From assembly GCA_030668045.1 (NCBI GenBank), contig DAOUUR010000132.1, positions 1 to 6,798 on the forward strand: a stretch of 6,798 bases of DNA. The letters are read 5' to 3'. Position 1 is the stretch's first letter. Each line of letters starts with the position of its first letter. This document shows, in pieces, positions 5,429-6,798 of the stretch. This DNA is from a bacterium. GTDB taxonomy: Bacteria; Zixibacteria; MSB-5A5; GN15; FEB-12. Both the position numbers and the translations under genes were made by a program. The notes below the pieces were generated by a model. That model worked only from the letters and a program-made list of their open reading frames with translations, had not been told where the DNA came from and made no database searches.

Positions 5429-6798
5429 ATGAAGTTGTTTCGATTTACAATTCTGCTTGTCTGCCTGCTGGCGACTGAGGCGGTGTCGGTTGAGGTTATC
5501 TGTCACGATTGCCCACGACCTGTACTCAAAGCGATTGAGCAGGCGGTGCGAGTTGTGGCAGATTCATCTGCGGCGGACACTGGCGTAACGCTGTTGCGTG
5601 TGCGGGGTTATCTGGACGCCGAAGCAACAGTTATCGACGGTAAGCTGGTGTTGACACCCGGCGTTCAGTTTCGATTGTCAAGTATCAGCATTGATGGCGA
5701 TACCGCATCGTCAATTGGTATGGACCGACCGTTCACACCTGTCAATCTCAAACAAGCTATTGATAAACTACTGGAACGGTACCATCGGGAAGGACACTAC
5801 TATGCTGCAGCTTCAGTTGCCACTGTCTCGGAGATTGGGAGTGGAGTTTCCATTGAATTGAAACTGGCCAAAGGGCCGGTGGTCGAAATCGGTGAACTTG
5901 AGTTTGACGGATTGAAACGCACCGATCCAGATTTCCTGAGACGATTTCTGCTACTGACGGAAGGTGACACCCTGACTTCAATTAACCTCAAGGCGGCGGA
6001 GAGGGCGGTGTCGAGTGTGTCGTTCCTGACGCATCATGGACATGCAGAAGTTATGCCGAGGGCTGGATATACCACCGCAGACCTGCTGTTCACAGTAGAG
6101 GAGAAAAAGCAATTTCGACTTGAAGGCGGAGTCGGTTATTTACCGGGCGATGATGCCGGGCTGGTTTGGCATCTGCGGACCAACATCCTGAACCTGTTCG
6201 GGCAGGGCAGAGAAGCTGCTCTATTTTCAGAACGTCGGGAGAAGGGACGTAATCGATTGTCGGTTCAATATCGTCAACCGATTTTTATAGCCGGCACCGG
6301 CATTGCGGAGTTGAACGTCACCACTCGCGATTATCGTAACGAGTTCTACGAGTTTACCGCCGGGGGAGAGTTGACCAGCGATCTTTCACCTGCCACGACT
6401 GTCGGCGTTGGTGTGCAATGGAAAAGCGTCGAACCGTCGGTCGACGGTATCTCGTATCGTCGTTATCTGGCGAGTTTTTCGGTTGATCGTGACGGCCTCG
6501 ACAATCGGTTCAACCCGGCCACTGGTTACCGATGGCATTCGACCCTGAGCTACTCTCACCGGCGGTACCAAAGTGGCGATCTGCAGGCGGGGGGGCAATT
6601 GGTTTACAATGAAACTCGTGCCCTGGTCGCGCTTGATTTCTTTGGAAAAATGGCCCGGCAATTGGTGGCCCACCTTTCGATCAACTACGCTGGTGTTGAG
6701 ACAGGCGAAGCTCTGCCGCCCCTTTCCGAACTGGTTCTGATTGGCGGTCCGGGCACGCTGATGGGATATCGCAATGAGCAGTTTGCGGTGGTGCGGAG
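5429..6798 (+). CDS. Omp85-superfamily outer-membrane assembly protein (TamA/BamA-like), 5' part
   Basis: The frame is open from the ATG at 5429 to the window edge: 456 codons plus two bases, with the stop outside. Residues 1-20 are a signal peptide, likely cut after A-V-S. The mature N-terminus has C-H-D-C (25-28). A shortened POTRA-like region with R-G-Y-L-D-A-E (59-65) leads to two clearer POTRA domains at about 80-150 (I-S-I-D-G, a helix, then R-E-G-H-Y-Y-A-A) and 152-225 (I-G-E-L-E-F-D-G-L, then E-G-D-T-L). The barrel starts near 228 with E-G-G-V-G-Y. D-N-R-F-N-P-A-T-G-Y (358-367) and G-G-P-G-T-L-M-G-Y-R-N-E-Q-F (439-452) are the standard Omp85 barrel motifs; the latter is the loop-6 VRGY/F region. 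Family members insert or help fold outer-membrane proteins. Two to three POTRAs and the position of loop 6 predict a total near 560-600 residues, closer to TamA than to five-POTRA BamA. It starts 6 bases after the large barrel gene, with only a weak AGAG at 5421-5424 as ribosome site. Confidence 0.9.
   Translation, partial: MKLFRFTILLVCLLATEAVSVEVICHDCPRPVLKAIEQAVRVVADSSAADTGVTLLRVRGYLDAEATVIDGKLVLTPGVQFRLSSISIDGDTASSIGMDRPFTPVNLKQAIDKLLERYHREGHYYAAASVATVSEIGSGVSIELKLAKGPVVEIGELEFDGLKRTDPDFLRRFLLLTEGDTLTSINLKAAERAVSSVSFLTHHGHAEVMPRAGYTTADLLFTVEEKKQFRLEGGVGYLPGDDAGLVWHLRTNILNLFGQGREAALFSERREKGRNRLSVQYRQPIFIAGTGIAELNVTTRDYRNEFYEFTAGGELTSDLSPATTVGVGVQWKSVEPSVDGISYRRYLASFSVDRDGLDNRFNPATGYRWHSTLSYSHRRYQSGDLQAGGQLVYNETRALVALDFFGKMARQLVAHLSINYAGVETGEALPPLSELVLIGGPGTLMGYRNEQFAVVR

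Noticed and set aside
6386..6673. Antisense open frame of 95 codons
   Set aside because: It overlaps the Omp85 barrel region, where the plus-strand frame carries the conserved family motifs.

Overview
The window is a tightly packed run of five plus-strand genes with no RNA gene, mobile element, CRISPR array or visible terminator. Gaps between genes are only 5, 10, 10 and 6 bases, so it reads as the inside of one operon whose promoter and end lie outside. Every complete gene starts with an export signal, and the products look like cell-envelope proteins of a diderm (Gram-negative) bacterium. The DUF5683-type proteins, an NHL-propeller lipoprotein, a very large outer-membrane barrel with SprA-like modules and a compact Omp85 protein together suggest the FCB side of the bacterial tree (Bacteroidota, Gemmatimonadota, Zixibacteria-type candidate phyla). 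That placement is an inference from protein style, not from a marker gene.

Layout: 1-360 is the 3' end of a DUF5683-like gene. 366-1166 is a complete DUF5683-like protein with a signal peptide, and it appears to be a diverged tandem copy of the first. 1177-2133 is a lipoprotein carrying a six-bladed NHL beta-propeller. 2144-5422 is a 1092-residue exported, beta-rich protein ending in Phe, with a duplicated DY-x-x-D module and a short Gly/Tyr repeat; it is most likely an outer-membrane barrel of unknown function. 5429 to the window edge is the first 456 codons of an Omp85-superfamily protein (POTRA domains followed by the start of a 16-strand-type barrel, TamA-like in size), cut before its stop codon.

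How they may work together (inference): the Omp85 protein could insert or assist the large barrel in the outer membrane. The lipoprotein propeller could be a periplasmic or surface scaffold, and the two DUF5683-like proteins could be small envelope partners. The most interesting possibility is a compact envelope assembly or export module built around a short SprA-like barrel with its own Omp85 partner. The sequence supports the co-location and the domain features, but not the function.
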